A stretch of DNA of 5,720 nt from the NCBI GenBank assembly GCA_946478755.1, contig CAMLDJ010000333.1, positions 1-5,720 of the forward strand, given 5' to 3'. The notes under the pieces were generated by a model. It made no database searches, was not told the origin of the DNA, and saw nothing but the letters and a program-made list of their open reading frames with translations. Shown one piece after another: positions 1-5,720 of the stretch (position 1 is the first letter of the stretch; each line of letters starts with the position of its first letter). Position numbers and translations under genes: made by a program. The DNA comes from an uncultured Pedobacter sp. (GTDB lineage: Bacteria > Bacteroidota > Bacteroidia > Sphingobacteriales > Sphingobacteriaceae).

Positions 1-728
1 CGAACGGCTTCTTCATCTGTTCCGTACCCCAGCTTCCTTTCTATTTTGATATCCGTAAGGGAACCGTTCTTTTCAATGATGAAAGATAAAAAGACTTTAC
101 CTTGCACATTGTTCTCCTGGGCCATCGCAGGATATCTGATCGCATTAGCCAGGTATTTATAAAATTTATCCATTCCCCCGGGATAGGTGGGTTGTGCCTC
201 AAGTGGCTCAAACTGGTCATACACCGTGCGGTCCTCTGCTGCAACAGCGCCCTGTGGTCCTTTCCCTGGCTGGTTTTCAATAACAATCACGCCATCCAGT
301 TCGCCTGCCACATCTCTCTGTCCCGGCATGGCATCCAGCAGGTCTTTAATTTGTACGGGGTCAATATCGATCACCTGATCGTCTTGCACAACTACCGGAG
401 GCCGAAACGCAACCTGGCTTTGCTTTGCCGGCGGCGGCTCTACCGCTGCTGGCGGCGGGGTTTCCGGATTCACAGGGGGCGGCGGCTGCACGCTTACTAC
501 CGTTGTCTGATCGGGTATCGCCTCAATGGTTGTTCCTCCTTTAATCAGGTGAATAATTTTCGGAGACAGGAACAACAGAATGAATAACGTTCCTGAGATA
601 AAAAGTGCCTTAGTGGTGTTGGATGAACTTTGCCTGCGAAGCGCATAGGCGCCATAACTTTTGTTTTTCTGATCAAACACTACATCAAGCCATTCATTGC
701 CAAATAAATCGATTTTTGAACCTAACAT
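1..728 (-). CDS. TonB-family energy transducer (C-terminus cut by window edge)
   Basis: Inner-membrane protein that spans the periplasm and passes proton-motive-force energy to TonB-dependent outer-membrane receptors (family knowledge). I translated the frame by hand: 242 full codons are visible and it is open at position 1. A short cytoplasmic N-terminus (about 1-40, with EWLDVVF and KSYGAYALRR) is typical of Bacteroidota TonB proteins. One hydrophobic helix follows (about 41-60, ALFISGTLFILLFLSP). A proline-rich periplasmic stretch (about 82-112, QPPPPVNPETPPPAAVEPPP) comes next, then a linker. The TonB C-terminal domain starts near 178 with TYPGGMDKFYKYLANAIRYP and VQGKVFLSFIIEKNGSLTDI, and is cut in the ..GTDEEAV segment. 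Bacteroidota relatives usually run about 270-290 residues, so roughly 30-45 are missing. I chose the ATG at 728 because MLGSKIDLFGNEW matches family N-termini; an in-frame ATG at 752 would add MLTLNLKV. No Shine-Dalgarno is visible at either. The partner ExbB/ExbD genes are not in view, and which receptor it serves cannot be told. Confidence 0.93.
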   Translation of the reverse strand, partial: MLGSKIDLFGNEWLDVVFDQKNKSYGAYALRRQSSSNTTKALFISGTLFILLFLSPKIIHLIKGGTTIEAIPDQTTVVSVQPPPPVNPETPPPAAVEPPPAKQSQVAFRPPVVVQDDQVIDIDPVQIKDLLDAMPGQRDVAGELDGVIVIENQPGKGPQGAVAAEDRTVYDQFEPLEAQPTYPGGMDKFYKYLANAIRYPAMAQENNVQGKVFLSFIIEKNGSLTDIKIERKLGYGTDEEAV

Positions 729-789
729 TACTTTAAGATTTAGAGTTAACATTATACCATTGTTTTAGCTTCAGAAACCAATGTCTGGC

Positions 790-815
790 TTGATGCTTAT
801 TTATAGTTTGATGCT
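790..815. repeat. 8-bp direct repeat (TTGATGCT, 10-bp spacer) upstream of TonB gene
   Basis: TTGATGCT occurs at 790-797 and again at 808-815, an 18-bp period. On the transcribed strand it reads AGCATCAA-N10-AGCATCAA, about 62 bp before the TonB ATG at 728. A paired direct repeat in a leader could be a regulator site, but no known operator matches and chance is possible. Confidence 0.35.
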
Positions 816-822
816 AACTCTT

Positions 823-841
823 CGGGCTTTCCATAAGCCTG
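823..841 (-). terminator. Weak hairpin downstream of SprF-like gene
   Basis: A 7-bp stem (823-829 with 835-841, including one G-U pair) closes a 5-base loop, about 60 bp after the SprF-like stop codon. No T-tract follows on the minus strand, so it is not a classical intrinsic terminator. Confidence 0.2.
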
Positions 842-900
842 CTAAAGAAATATTAACTTTAAATCCGGGACATATAAATCTTGCCTCTGGACAGTAAGGC

Positions 901-1827
901 CTAGAAGAAGCAGGTATTATTAGGATCTCTTCCTTTAATAGGGAAACTGAATTTAAGCATAACTTCATGAGACCCTGATTGGGCCCTTGCCAATTCTGTA
1001 TTCGCAAAATCGTAAGAGTAGCCCAGTTGAATTTGAGGCGTAATATATACAGATGCCATTGCGTCGAAAGAATCAGCAGAACGGTAAGAAGCGCCTACCC
1101 ATAGCGTTTCTTTGATCAGTAAATTCGCGTTTAAATCAAATTGCATTGGAGCGCCATTCACGTATTTAATTAAGAAATTCGGTTTCAGTTTAAAATCATA
1201 TCCAAGTGGCAGGAGTACTCCTGCCTGGAATAAATAAAATGGCTTATTATTATTCGCGTAGGTAGACTCCTTATTGTAAGATGTAAAATCCCTCTGGTAA
1301 AAATAAGGAGAGGATAAGCCCAGATAATAATTGTCAGAAAAAAGCATTACCCCGAACCCGAAATTTCCTCTTATGCTTTTGGCGTCGACAAATAAAGGAT
1401 CATTAACAGATTCGGGGCTATAGGGATAATCGTCTGAATAACTTGATCTGAAGCTGCTTGCACCTCCGGTTATCCCTACGGCAAGAAAGGATTCCTCACC
1501 TACAGGCACCCTTTGGGAGATGCTAAGATATCCCCCGGTTTCTTTTAAAACCTCTCCTATCTGATCATTAATTAAAACCGCACCTATAAAGGTATTTGAA
1601 GTCTTGATGGGCGTATGAATAGATAAAGTTTGTGTTTTAGGAGCCCCTTTAAAACCAGCCCACTGCAAACGTGAAAGTGCGGTGACGGATAACATTTCAT
1701 CAACACTTGCATAAGCCGGATTTATGGCCAGACCATTGAACATGTACTGTGTGTACATTGCCTGTTGCTGACTGTATCCAAAAAATGAACTGCATAAACA
1801 AATAAAAATTAAAATTATCTTTCTCAT
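901..1827 (-). CDS. PorP/SprF-family type IX secretion system outer-membrane protein
   Basis: Complete 308-residue protein, a usual length for the PorP/SprF family. The N-terminus is a signal peptide: MRKI, a hydrophobic core, then probable cleavage after about residue 19 at GYSQ. The family hallmark follows directly (QAMYTQYMFNGLAINPAYAS, about 22-41), then the conserved SRLQWAGFKGAPKTQTLSIH segment (about 53-72) and IGAVLINDQIGE. The rest alternates short amphipathic strands ending in aromatics, as expected of an outer-membrane beta-barrel. It closes with SHEVMLKFSFPIKG and a short tail ending NTCFF. In gliding flavobacteria SprF is needed for export or surface placement of the type B CTD adhesin SprB, and paralogues often sit next to other type B substrates. 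Here the gene lies 56 bp downstream of such a substrate on the same strand, so a dedicated partner role is likely (inference). It is unlikely to be the core PorP of the secretion machine, since no porK/L/M/N-type genes adjoin it. The ATG at 1827 is supported by the signal peptide that follows it. Confidence 0.93.
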   Translation of the reverse strand: MRKIILIFICLCSSFFGYSQQQAMYTQYMFNGLAINPAYASVDEMLSVTALSRLQWAGFKGAPKTQTLSIHTPIKTSNTFIGAVLINDQIGEVLKETGGYLSISQRVPVGEESFLAVGITGGASSFRSSYSDDYPYSPESVNDPLFVDAKSIRGNFGFGVMLFSDNYYLGLSSPYFYQRDFTSYNKESTYANNNKPFYLFQAGVLLPLGYDFKLKPNFLIKYVNGAPMQFDLNANLLIKETLWVGASYRSADSFDAMASVYITPQIQLGYSYDFANTELARAQSGSHEVMLKFSFPIKGRDPNNTCFF

Positions 1828-1883
1828 GCTCTACTCAATCGATTTAATTATTTATATAATCCAAACTATAATCCAGGACCACG
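1828..1883. other. 56-bp AT-rich gap between adhesin and SprF-like gene
   Basis: This is a short gap on the same strand, consistent with co-transcription of the adhesin and SprF-like genes. The minus strand carries TTATAGTTTG (1862-1871), close to the Bacteroidota -7 motif TAnnTTTG but with the TA one base out of register. No TTG element was seen at the right distance upstream. GAGTAGAGC precedes the ATG and is only a poor Shine-Dalgarno match, as is usual in this phylum. Confidence 0.5.
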
Positions 1884-4800
1884 CTAACGTTTAATAATAA
1901 CAGAACCCCTATTCATTCTTGATGCGCCCGTACTGTCTTTTGTATAAATGATATAGAAGTAAACCCCATCTACCAGAACAGCGTTTTTATTCACCAGGAG
2001 CCCTGTATTTGCCACACCACCAAATGCTTTATCCCGGTTATTGTATCCTTTAATCTGAAAGACTTTATTTCCCCATCTGTTAAAGATCAGCACTTCATTA
2101 TCCGGGTACCGCTCAATATTATGAATGATAAAGTTCTCGTTACCTATACCATCCCCGTTAGGTGAGGCTAAAGGATCCGGATTGATATCTCCATTTGCAT
2201 TAGCATCGATTGCCCGATCCTCAGGATAGAAATCTTTTACAAGCACATCAGCGCCCTGCCCTGTATTGACAAAGTCAGTCGGACTGGCACTTTGAACGCG
2301 TACCTGTATAGTTTCATCACCTTCCTTCAGGAAATCCTTTATGCTGCTGACCGAGAATTTTTGTGTTGTGGTCAATTGTCCTGCAGGAATCATCATACTG
2401 ATATAGTCACCTTCGAGGGTATAATCTTTCTCCAGCAATGCTGTACCCGTGTAATTCAGGATAATTTCCACATCCTGGTATAATGTTTCACCAATCTCGG
2501 CGGTAATGCTAAGTAGATCACCTTCTGTAATAGTTGCTGTCGACGGAGTAAGTTTAACCGTCACCTTTGGCTGAACATACAGGGTAACCTGGGCGGTACT
2601 GCACAAACCTGGTGCGTCACAAGCCCTATAAGTGAAATGATCAATACCCACAAAATCATGATCAGGCACATAAACAAAGGATCCGTCGGCAGGATTAAAT
2701 GAAGTAATCTTTCCTTTTGCCGGGGAAGTTAATACGCTAAAATTCAAGTGATCTCCATCCAGGTCCGTATCATTTGCTTTCACTGTGGCATTAAGACTGC
2801 CGTCTTTCAAGACATAAAATACATCATCGCGCGCCACAGGTACATCATTTACCGCATTGATCACAATGCTTACTTTGGCCACATTCGACTCAATACCGGT
2901 ATTGTCCTTTACTTTATAAGTAAATTCATCTTTTCCGTAGTAATCAAGGTTCGGCGTATAGGTAAATGTTCCGTCAGGATTGAACAGCAGCGCTCCATGA
3001 AGAGTGCTGTTCACAACAATTATACTTTCAGGGTTTACTGTTCCATCGACGTCAGTGTCGTTAGCTGTCACACCAAAAGTTACCGGTGTATCCTCGTCTG
3101 TCATGACGATATCATCTGAAGCTACTGGCTGAACATCATCGTTCAGTATCGTTCCAATACCTGGCCAGTCACTAATCTTTAAGGCGCCGCCAAATGTCTT
3201 AGACAAGCCACTCAGTACTACGCGGAAGTTTTCATCATCTTCAATATTGATGTCTCCATTAATCCAAACCGAAATGGTTTTCGTTTCCCCTTCAACCGTT
3301 CCATTGAAAACTAGTGTTCCATGAACAAAATTATAATCATAGTCAGTTAAGGTAGCGGTTCCATCTTCTGTGGTATAATCAACAGTGAAAGGAGCACCGG
3401 TTGCACCATTTAATTTCACCTCAAAAGTGATCAGGGTTCCGCCACTGTTTCCTTCTTTTATAGTCGGACTGCTAATCGTCAGCTGGCTAAAATCGTTGTC
3501 AAAAATGTTTAATACAGGCACAGGTGTATTGACCGTAATGCCATTGTAACGACTGTTAGTTACCGCTCCAGTGATCATCTGCAAGGTCTCGGTACCTTCC
3601 ATAATGTCATCATCAATTACAGGAACAGGCAACGTAAGACTGTTCACTCCTGCTGGTATGATTATCGGAGTCGAGAACATCGCAATATAATCCTGATTTT
3701 TGAAGGCAGTACCTCCTGATATAAAAGGTATAATTGTTGGCGAGTCTGTTGTGATGCCTGGAGGTAAACTAAAGGTATAGCTTCCATTATAGAGTCCTTC
3801 CATCCCGTCCGTTGTCGTAATGGTGATCTTTTTATTCGCAGGAATATTATCGTCATCAAGGATCGTTCCCATAGCAGGCGATCCAATGAGACTTAAACGG
3901 CCACCAAAAGTATCCGACAGCGTTAACATCATGTTGAACGTTTCGTCACGTTCAATTTTCTGATCACCTTTAATCGTTACACTGATAGCATGGCGCTCTC
4001 CTGCTGTTCCGTTAAAGTTCAACGTTCCGTTAACGGCAGTATAATCGTTATCTACAACAGTAGCCGTTCCATCCTTTGTGTTGTACGAAACCATAAAACC
4101 ATTAGGTGTACCTGTACTCAGGATCACGTTAAATGTAGCGGTAACTGTTCCGTTGTTTCCTTCCGTTACGACAGGATTGCTCACAGTTAATCCCACCTGA
4201 TCATTATCCTTTATATTCGCAGTTACCGGCGTAGCCTGAACCGGCAATGTAAAATTGGCGCTGCCTGCAGCGGTTAAAGTGAGTGTCACCGTTTCTGTTG
4301 GTTCAATCACTTGATCGTCGGTCACCTCCACATCAATGAAAGCCTCGTTTGCACCAACTGGAATGGTAATAACTCCATTTAAAGCAGTGTAGTCCACGCC
4401 ATTCCCGGCATTTCCGGAAATTGCATATTGAACTTCTATTGGCTCCGTACTGCTCAGGCCTGGATTCCGGAAGCTCACTTTAAAGCGGGCATTCGTTAAA
4501 GGCTCTTCACCATCAGCTACTTTGGTTAACACAATCTCGTTATTATCATTATCTATAATGCTGCCTGTTGCTTCCGGCGATGGGATGCTCAAAATGTCAT
4601 TTAGATTAGAGACCGTTCCAAGCGTAACTGTAAAAGTTTCATTCTGTTCCATCTTCTGATCCCCTTTCACCTGGATGGTGATTGTTTGGGTTTCATTAGC
4701 TGTACCATTAAAATTCAGCACACCTACCCTTCCGATATAGTCCTCTCCATCAGTAGCTGTTCCATCAGCAGTTGCATAGTTTAGGGTAAACGGTTCTCCC

Positions 4801-5720
4801 GTCGCCTTATCCAGTTTTACGGTAAAGGTAAGGTCTTGCGTTCCACTGTCACCTTCAGTTACTGTTGCATTGCTTATGGTTAACTTAGCGCCATCATTAT
4901 CTGTTATATTCACACTTTGCGGTGAATTGCTTACTGTAATTCCATAAGGAAGCCCGGCATTATTTGTAGTCAGGATTACTGTTTCCGTCCCTTCTACCAC
5001 CTGATCGTCATTTACGTCCAGGTTCAGTTTTACACTTTTTGCATTAGCAGGAAGGATGATAGATCCTATCGCCGGACTGGCTGTATAATCATAGTCCGTT
5101 CCGGTACCCGATGCGGTTCCACTTAATCCGTAACTGATGATTACCGGAACGTCAGTGGTCATATCAGGATCGCTGAACCGGAAGGTGAAGCTGGCAGGAC
5201 TAATACCTGGAGTACCATTTTCAGATCCATTCTCCGGAACAATTGTTATCGTTCCGGAATCATCGTTTTCTATTGTGACCGTAGTACTGGTTACAGGAAT
5301 CGTTAAACGGTTGTTAAAGGTCTGGCTCAAATCACTCAAAACCAAACTGAAGAGCTCGTCTTGCTCAATCTTCTTGTCCCCATTTATTTTTATCGTAACA
5401 GGATATGATTCTCCGGCATTGCCGGCAAAGTGCAGGATGTCTGAATTTGAAATATAATCGTTATCCCCTGATTTTGCGGTACCATCGGCGGTAGTATATT
5501 TAACATCAAAGCTACCGCTTGTCTTTTTATCCAAAGTTACTGTAAAGGTTGCTGTAGCTGTACCAGTGTTAGTTTCCAGTAAAGTTACCGGCGCACTTAA
5601 AGTTAGTTTAGCTACATCATTGTCTTTAATCATTACCACCGGACGCGCTGCATTCAGCGTAATCCCGCTGTAAATACCGCTCACAGTACCATCTAGGGTT
5701 ACCGTCTCATCGGCCTCTAC
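1884..5720 (-). CDS. Giant Calx-beta repeat adhesin-like protein with T9SS type B C-terminal domain (N-terminus outside window)
   Basis: The frame is open from the right edge to the TAG at 1884-1886, giving 1278 visible residues. The GTG near 5684 is internal, because the codons before it (VEADETVTLDGT) belong to a Calx-beta module. Approximate order in visible residues: end of a Calx-beta module 1-35; seven whole Calx-beta modules at 36-154, 155-276, 277-392, 393-507, 508-624, 625-743 and 744-862, each ending DND, NDD or similar; cadherin/Ig-like tandem modules 863-959 and 960-1052; a final Calx-beta-like module 1053-1172; gliding-motility-associated CTD 1173-1278. Calx-beta and cadherin-like folds commonly bind calcium and build extended surface fibres. 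The CTD marks a T9SS substrate exported across the outer membrane. Adhesion, or a SprB-like role in motility, is inference. The protein is rich in Asp, Glu, Thr, Asn and Gly and has only two cysteines. No enzymatic domain is visible, but one could lie in the missing N-terminal part. The next gene downstream encodes an SprF-like protein, its probable partner. Confidence 0.93.
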   Translation of the reverse strand, partial: VEADETVTLDGTVSGIYSGITLNAARPVVMIKDNDVAKLTLSAPVTLLETNTGTATATFTVTLDKKTSGSFDVKYTTADGTAKSGDNDYISNSDILHFAGNAGESYPVTIKINGDKKIEQDELFSLVLSDLSQTFNNRLTIPVTSTTVTIENDDSGTITIVPENGSENGTPGISPASFTFRFSDPDMTTDVPVIISYGLSGTASGTGTDYDYTASPAIGSIILPANAKSVKLNLDVNDDQVVEGTETVILTTNNAGLPYGITVSNSPQSVNITDNDGAKLTISNATVTEGDSGTQDLTFTVKLDKATGEPFTLNYATADGTATDGEDYIGRVGVLNFNGTANETQTITIQVKGDQKMEQNETFTVTLGTVSNLNDILSIPSPEATGSIIDNDNNEIVLTKVADGEEPLTNARFKVSFRNPGLSSTEPIEVQYAISGNAGNGVDYTALNGVITIPVGANEAFIDVEVTDDQVIEPTETVTLTLTAAGSANFTLPVQATPVTANIKDNDQVGLTVSNPVVTEGNNGTVTATFNVILSTGTPNGFMVSYNTKDGTATVVDNDYTAVNGTLNFNGTAGERHAISVTIKGDQKIERDETFNMMLTLSDTFGGRLSLIGSPAMGTILDDDNIPANKKITITTTDGMEGLYNGSYTFSLPPGITTDSPTIIPFISGGTAFKNQDYIAMFSTPIIIPAGVNSLTLPVPVIDDDIMEGTETLQMITGAVTNSRYNGITVNTPVPVLNIFDNDFSQLTISSPTIKEGNSGGTLITFEVKLNGATGAPFTVDYTTEDGTATLTDYDYNFVHGTLVFNGTVEGETKTISVWINGDINIEDDENFRVVLSGLSKTFGGALKISDWPGIGTILNDDVQPVASDDIVMTDEDTPVTFGVTANDTDVDGTVNPESIIVVNSTLHGALLFNPDGTFTYTPNLDYYGKDEFTYKVKDNTGIESNVAKVSIVINAVNDVPVARDDVFYVLKDGSLNATVKANDTDLDGDHLNFSVLTSPAKGKITSFNPADGSFVYVPDHDFVGIDHFTYRACDAPGLCSTAQVTLYVQPKVTVKLTPSTATITEGDLLSITAEIGETLYQDVEIILNYTGTALLEKDYTLEGDYISMMIPAGQLTTTQKFSVSSIKDFLKEGDETIQVRVQSASPTDFVNTGQGADVLVKDFYPEDRAIDANANGDINPDPLASPNGDGIGNENFIIHNIERYPDNEVLIFNRWGNKVFQIKGYNNRDKAFGGVANTGLLVNKNAVLVDGVYFYIIYTKDSTGASRMNRGSVIIKR
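1887..2204 (-). other. T9SS type B sorting domain (gliding-motility-associated CTD, CHU_C-like)
   Basis: The last 106 residues carry the family's key motifs in order: ASPNGDG (about 1185-1191 visible), NIERYPDNEVLIFNRWGNKV (FNRWG about 1213-1217), a GYNN..AFGG.AN segment, DGVYFYIIY (about 1251-1259) and a C-terminal RGSVIIKR. This domain directs export through the type IX secretion system. Type B CTDs are associated with SprF-family partners, which fits the next gene downstream. Confidence 0.92.
2205..2564 (-). other. Final Calx-beta-like module preceding the sorting domain
   Basis: The segment runs from VTVKLTPSTATITEGD to about EDRAID. It shows Calx-beta features: an ITEGD strand, a DYTLEG motif, MMIPAGQLTTTQKF and an FLKEGDETIQVRV signature. 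In the IPAG and EGDET elements it resembles the B-type modules. It lacks the closing DND and passes through VKDFYPEDRA into the CTD. The exact border with the CTD is uncertain by about ten residues. Confidence 0.7.
2565..3134 (-). other. Two tandem cadherin/Ig-like modules within the adhesin
   Basis: The two modules cover 2844-3134 and 2565-2843, about 97 and 93 residues. Each opens with PVA..D(D/V), contains an ANDTD(V/L)DG acidic loop (visible residues about 886-893 and 982-989) and has a G.F.Y.P..D(Y/F).G.D.FTY core. This is the pattern of the bacterial cadherin-like 'tandem-95'/Big_9-type families found in large surface proteins. The Asp-rich loops are plausible calcium sites. The second module holds the only two cysteines visible in the protein, in ACDAPGLCS, spaced to form a small disulfide loop. 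Confidence 0.85.
3135..5720 (-). repeat. Calx-beta module array, alternating A and B subtypes
   Basis: Protein-level repeat of about 115-122 residues (about 345-366 nt) per module, diverged at DNA level. B-type modules: 5616-5720 (partial), 4893-5258, 4200-4544 and 3492-3848. A-type modules: 5259-5615, 4545-4892, 3849-4199 and 3135-3491. A-type modules share a DGTA motif after the Y.T strand, a HFAGN/FNGT strand, a GD.KIE.DE.F-like signature and a ..TI.DDD-like end. B-type modules share a TT..P.. region, an IP(A/V)(G/N)(A/V) strand and a D(D)..(E)GTET signature. They end with Y.GITV or an equivalent, then DND. The module borders were set by eye at the acidic DND/NDD linkers. Confidence 0.85.

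Larger units (their letters stand above)
729..900. other. Intergenic region between SprF-like and TonB genes
   Basis: These 172 bp lie between the TAG of the SprF-like gene and the chosen TonB start. They contain an 8-bp direct repeat, a weak hairpin and a second in-frame ATG at 752 for the TonB gene. No exact Bacteroidota TAnnTTTG promoter motif was found on the minus strand. The length is enough for an independent promoter, so the TonB gene need not be co-transcribed with the pair upstream. Confidence 0.6.

Noticed and set aside
102..587. Plus-strand open frame of 161 codons
   Set aside because: It lies antisense to the TonB gene, whose GC-rich proline codons remove stops on the other strand. 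The translation is rich in Arg, Cys and His and shows no domain.
883..900. GCCT...AGGC inverted repeat just after the SprF-like stop
   Set aside because: The stem is only 4 bp with no following T-tract, too weak to call a terminator.
801..1007. Minus-strand open frame of 68 codons overlapping the end of the SprF-like gene
   Set aside because: It overlaps the well-supported SprF-like C-terminus in another frame. The composition is unremarkable and no family is recognised.
1794..1803. Possible lipoprotein signal (cysteines 10 and 12) in the SprF-like protein
   Set aside because: The residues before the cysteines (IFIC, ICLC) do not fit a lipobox, and they lie too early in the hydrophobic core. 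An ordinary signal peptide with cleavage near GYSQ fits better.
1851..1875. Possible Bacteroidota promoter (TATAGTTTG on the minus strand)
   Set aside because: The TA is not two bases from TTTG as TAnnTTTG requires, and no TTG element was seen at the expected upstream distance. Co-transcription with the adhesin gene is simpler.
2748..3119. Plus-strand open frame of 123 codons, and similar ones at 2292-2483, 3990-4190 and 5137-5457
   Set aside because: All are antisense to the intact adhesin frame and their translations look like no known family. They are shadows of its coding sequence.
3662..3886. Minus-strand open frame of 74 codons in another register
   Set aside because: It lies wholly within the adhesin gene, with an arginine-rich, non-domain translation and no independent start context.

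Overview
All three genes lie on the minus strand. They suggest a member of the Bacteroidota, probably Sphingobacteriaceae (Pedobacter-like). The reasons are a type IX secretion system (T9SS) type B C-terminal domain (gliding-motility-associated CTD), a PorP/SprF-family outer-membrane protein, a Bacteroidota-type TonB with an N-terminal cytoplasmic 'EWLDVVF..KNKSYGAYALRR' stretch, and leaders without Shine-Dalgarno sequences. Genus-level placement is inference.

Layout in the direction of transcription (right to left): (1) positions 5720-1884 hold the C-terminal 1278 residues of a very large secreted adhesin-like protein, whose N-terminus lies beyond the right edge. It consists of a long run of Calx-beta modules in which two subtypes alternate, then two cadherin/Ig-like 'tandem' modules, one more Calx-beta-like module and a T9SS type B CTD. 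(2) After a 56-bp AT-rich gap, 1827-901 encodes a complete PorP/SprF-family protein with a signal peptide. (3) After 172 bp containing a short direct repeat and a weak hairpin, 728-1 encodes a TonB-family energy transducer whose last few dozen residues run off the left edge.

The first two genes form a recognisable pair: a type B T9SS substrate followed by an SprF-like partner, comparable in arrangement to SprB/SprF of gliding flavobacteria. The natural reading is that the SprF-like protein helps export the giant repeat protein or hold it on the surface. The TonB gene is co-oriented but further away, and may be an independent unit that energises outer-membrane receptors.

No RNA genes, mobile elements or CRISPR arrays were seen. 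I found no clearly novel system. The most distinctive feature is the alternating A/B Calx-beta architecture of the adhesin.
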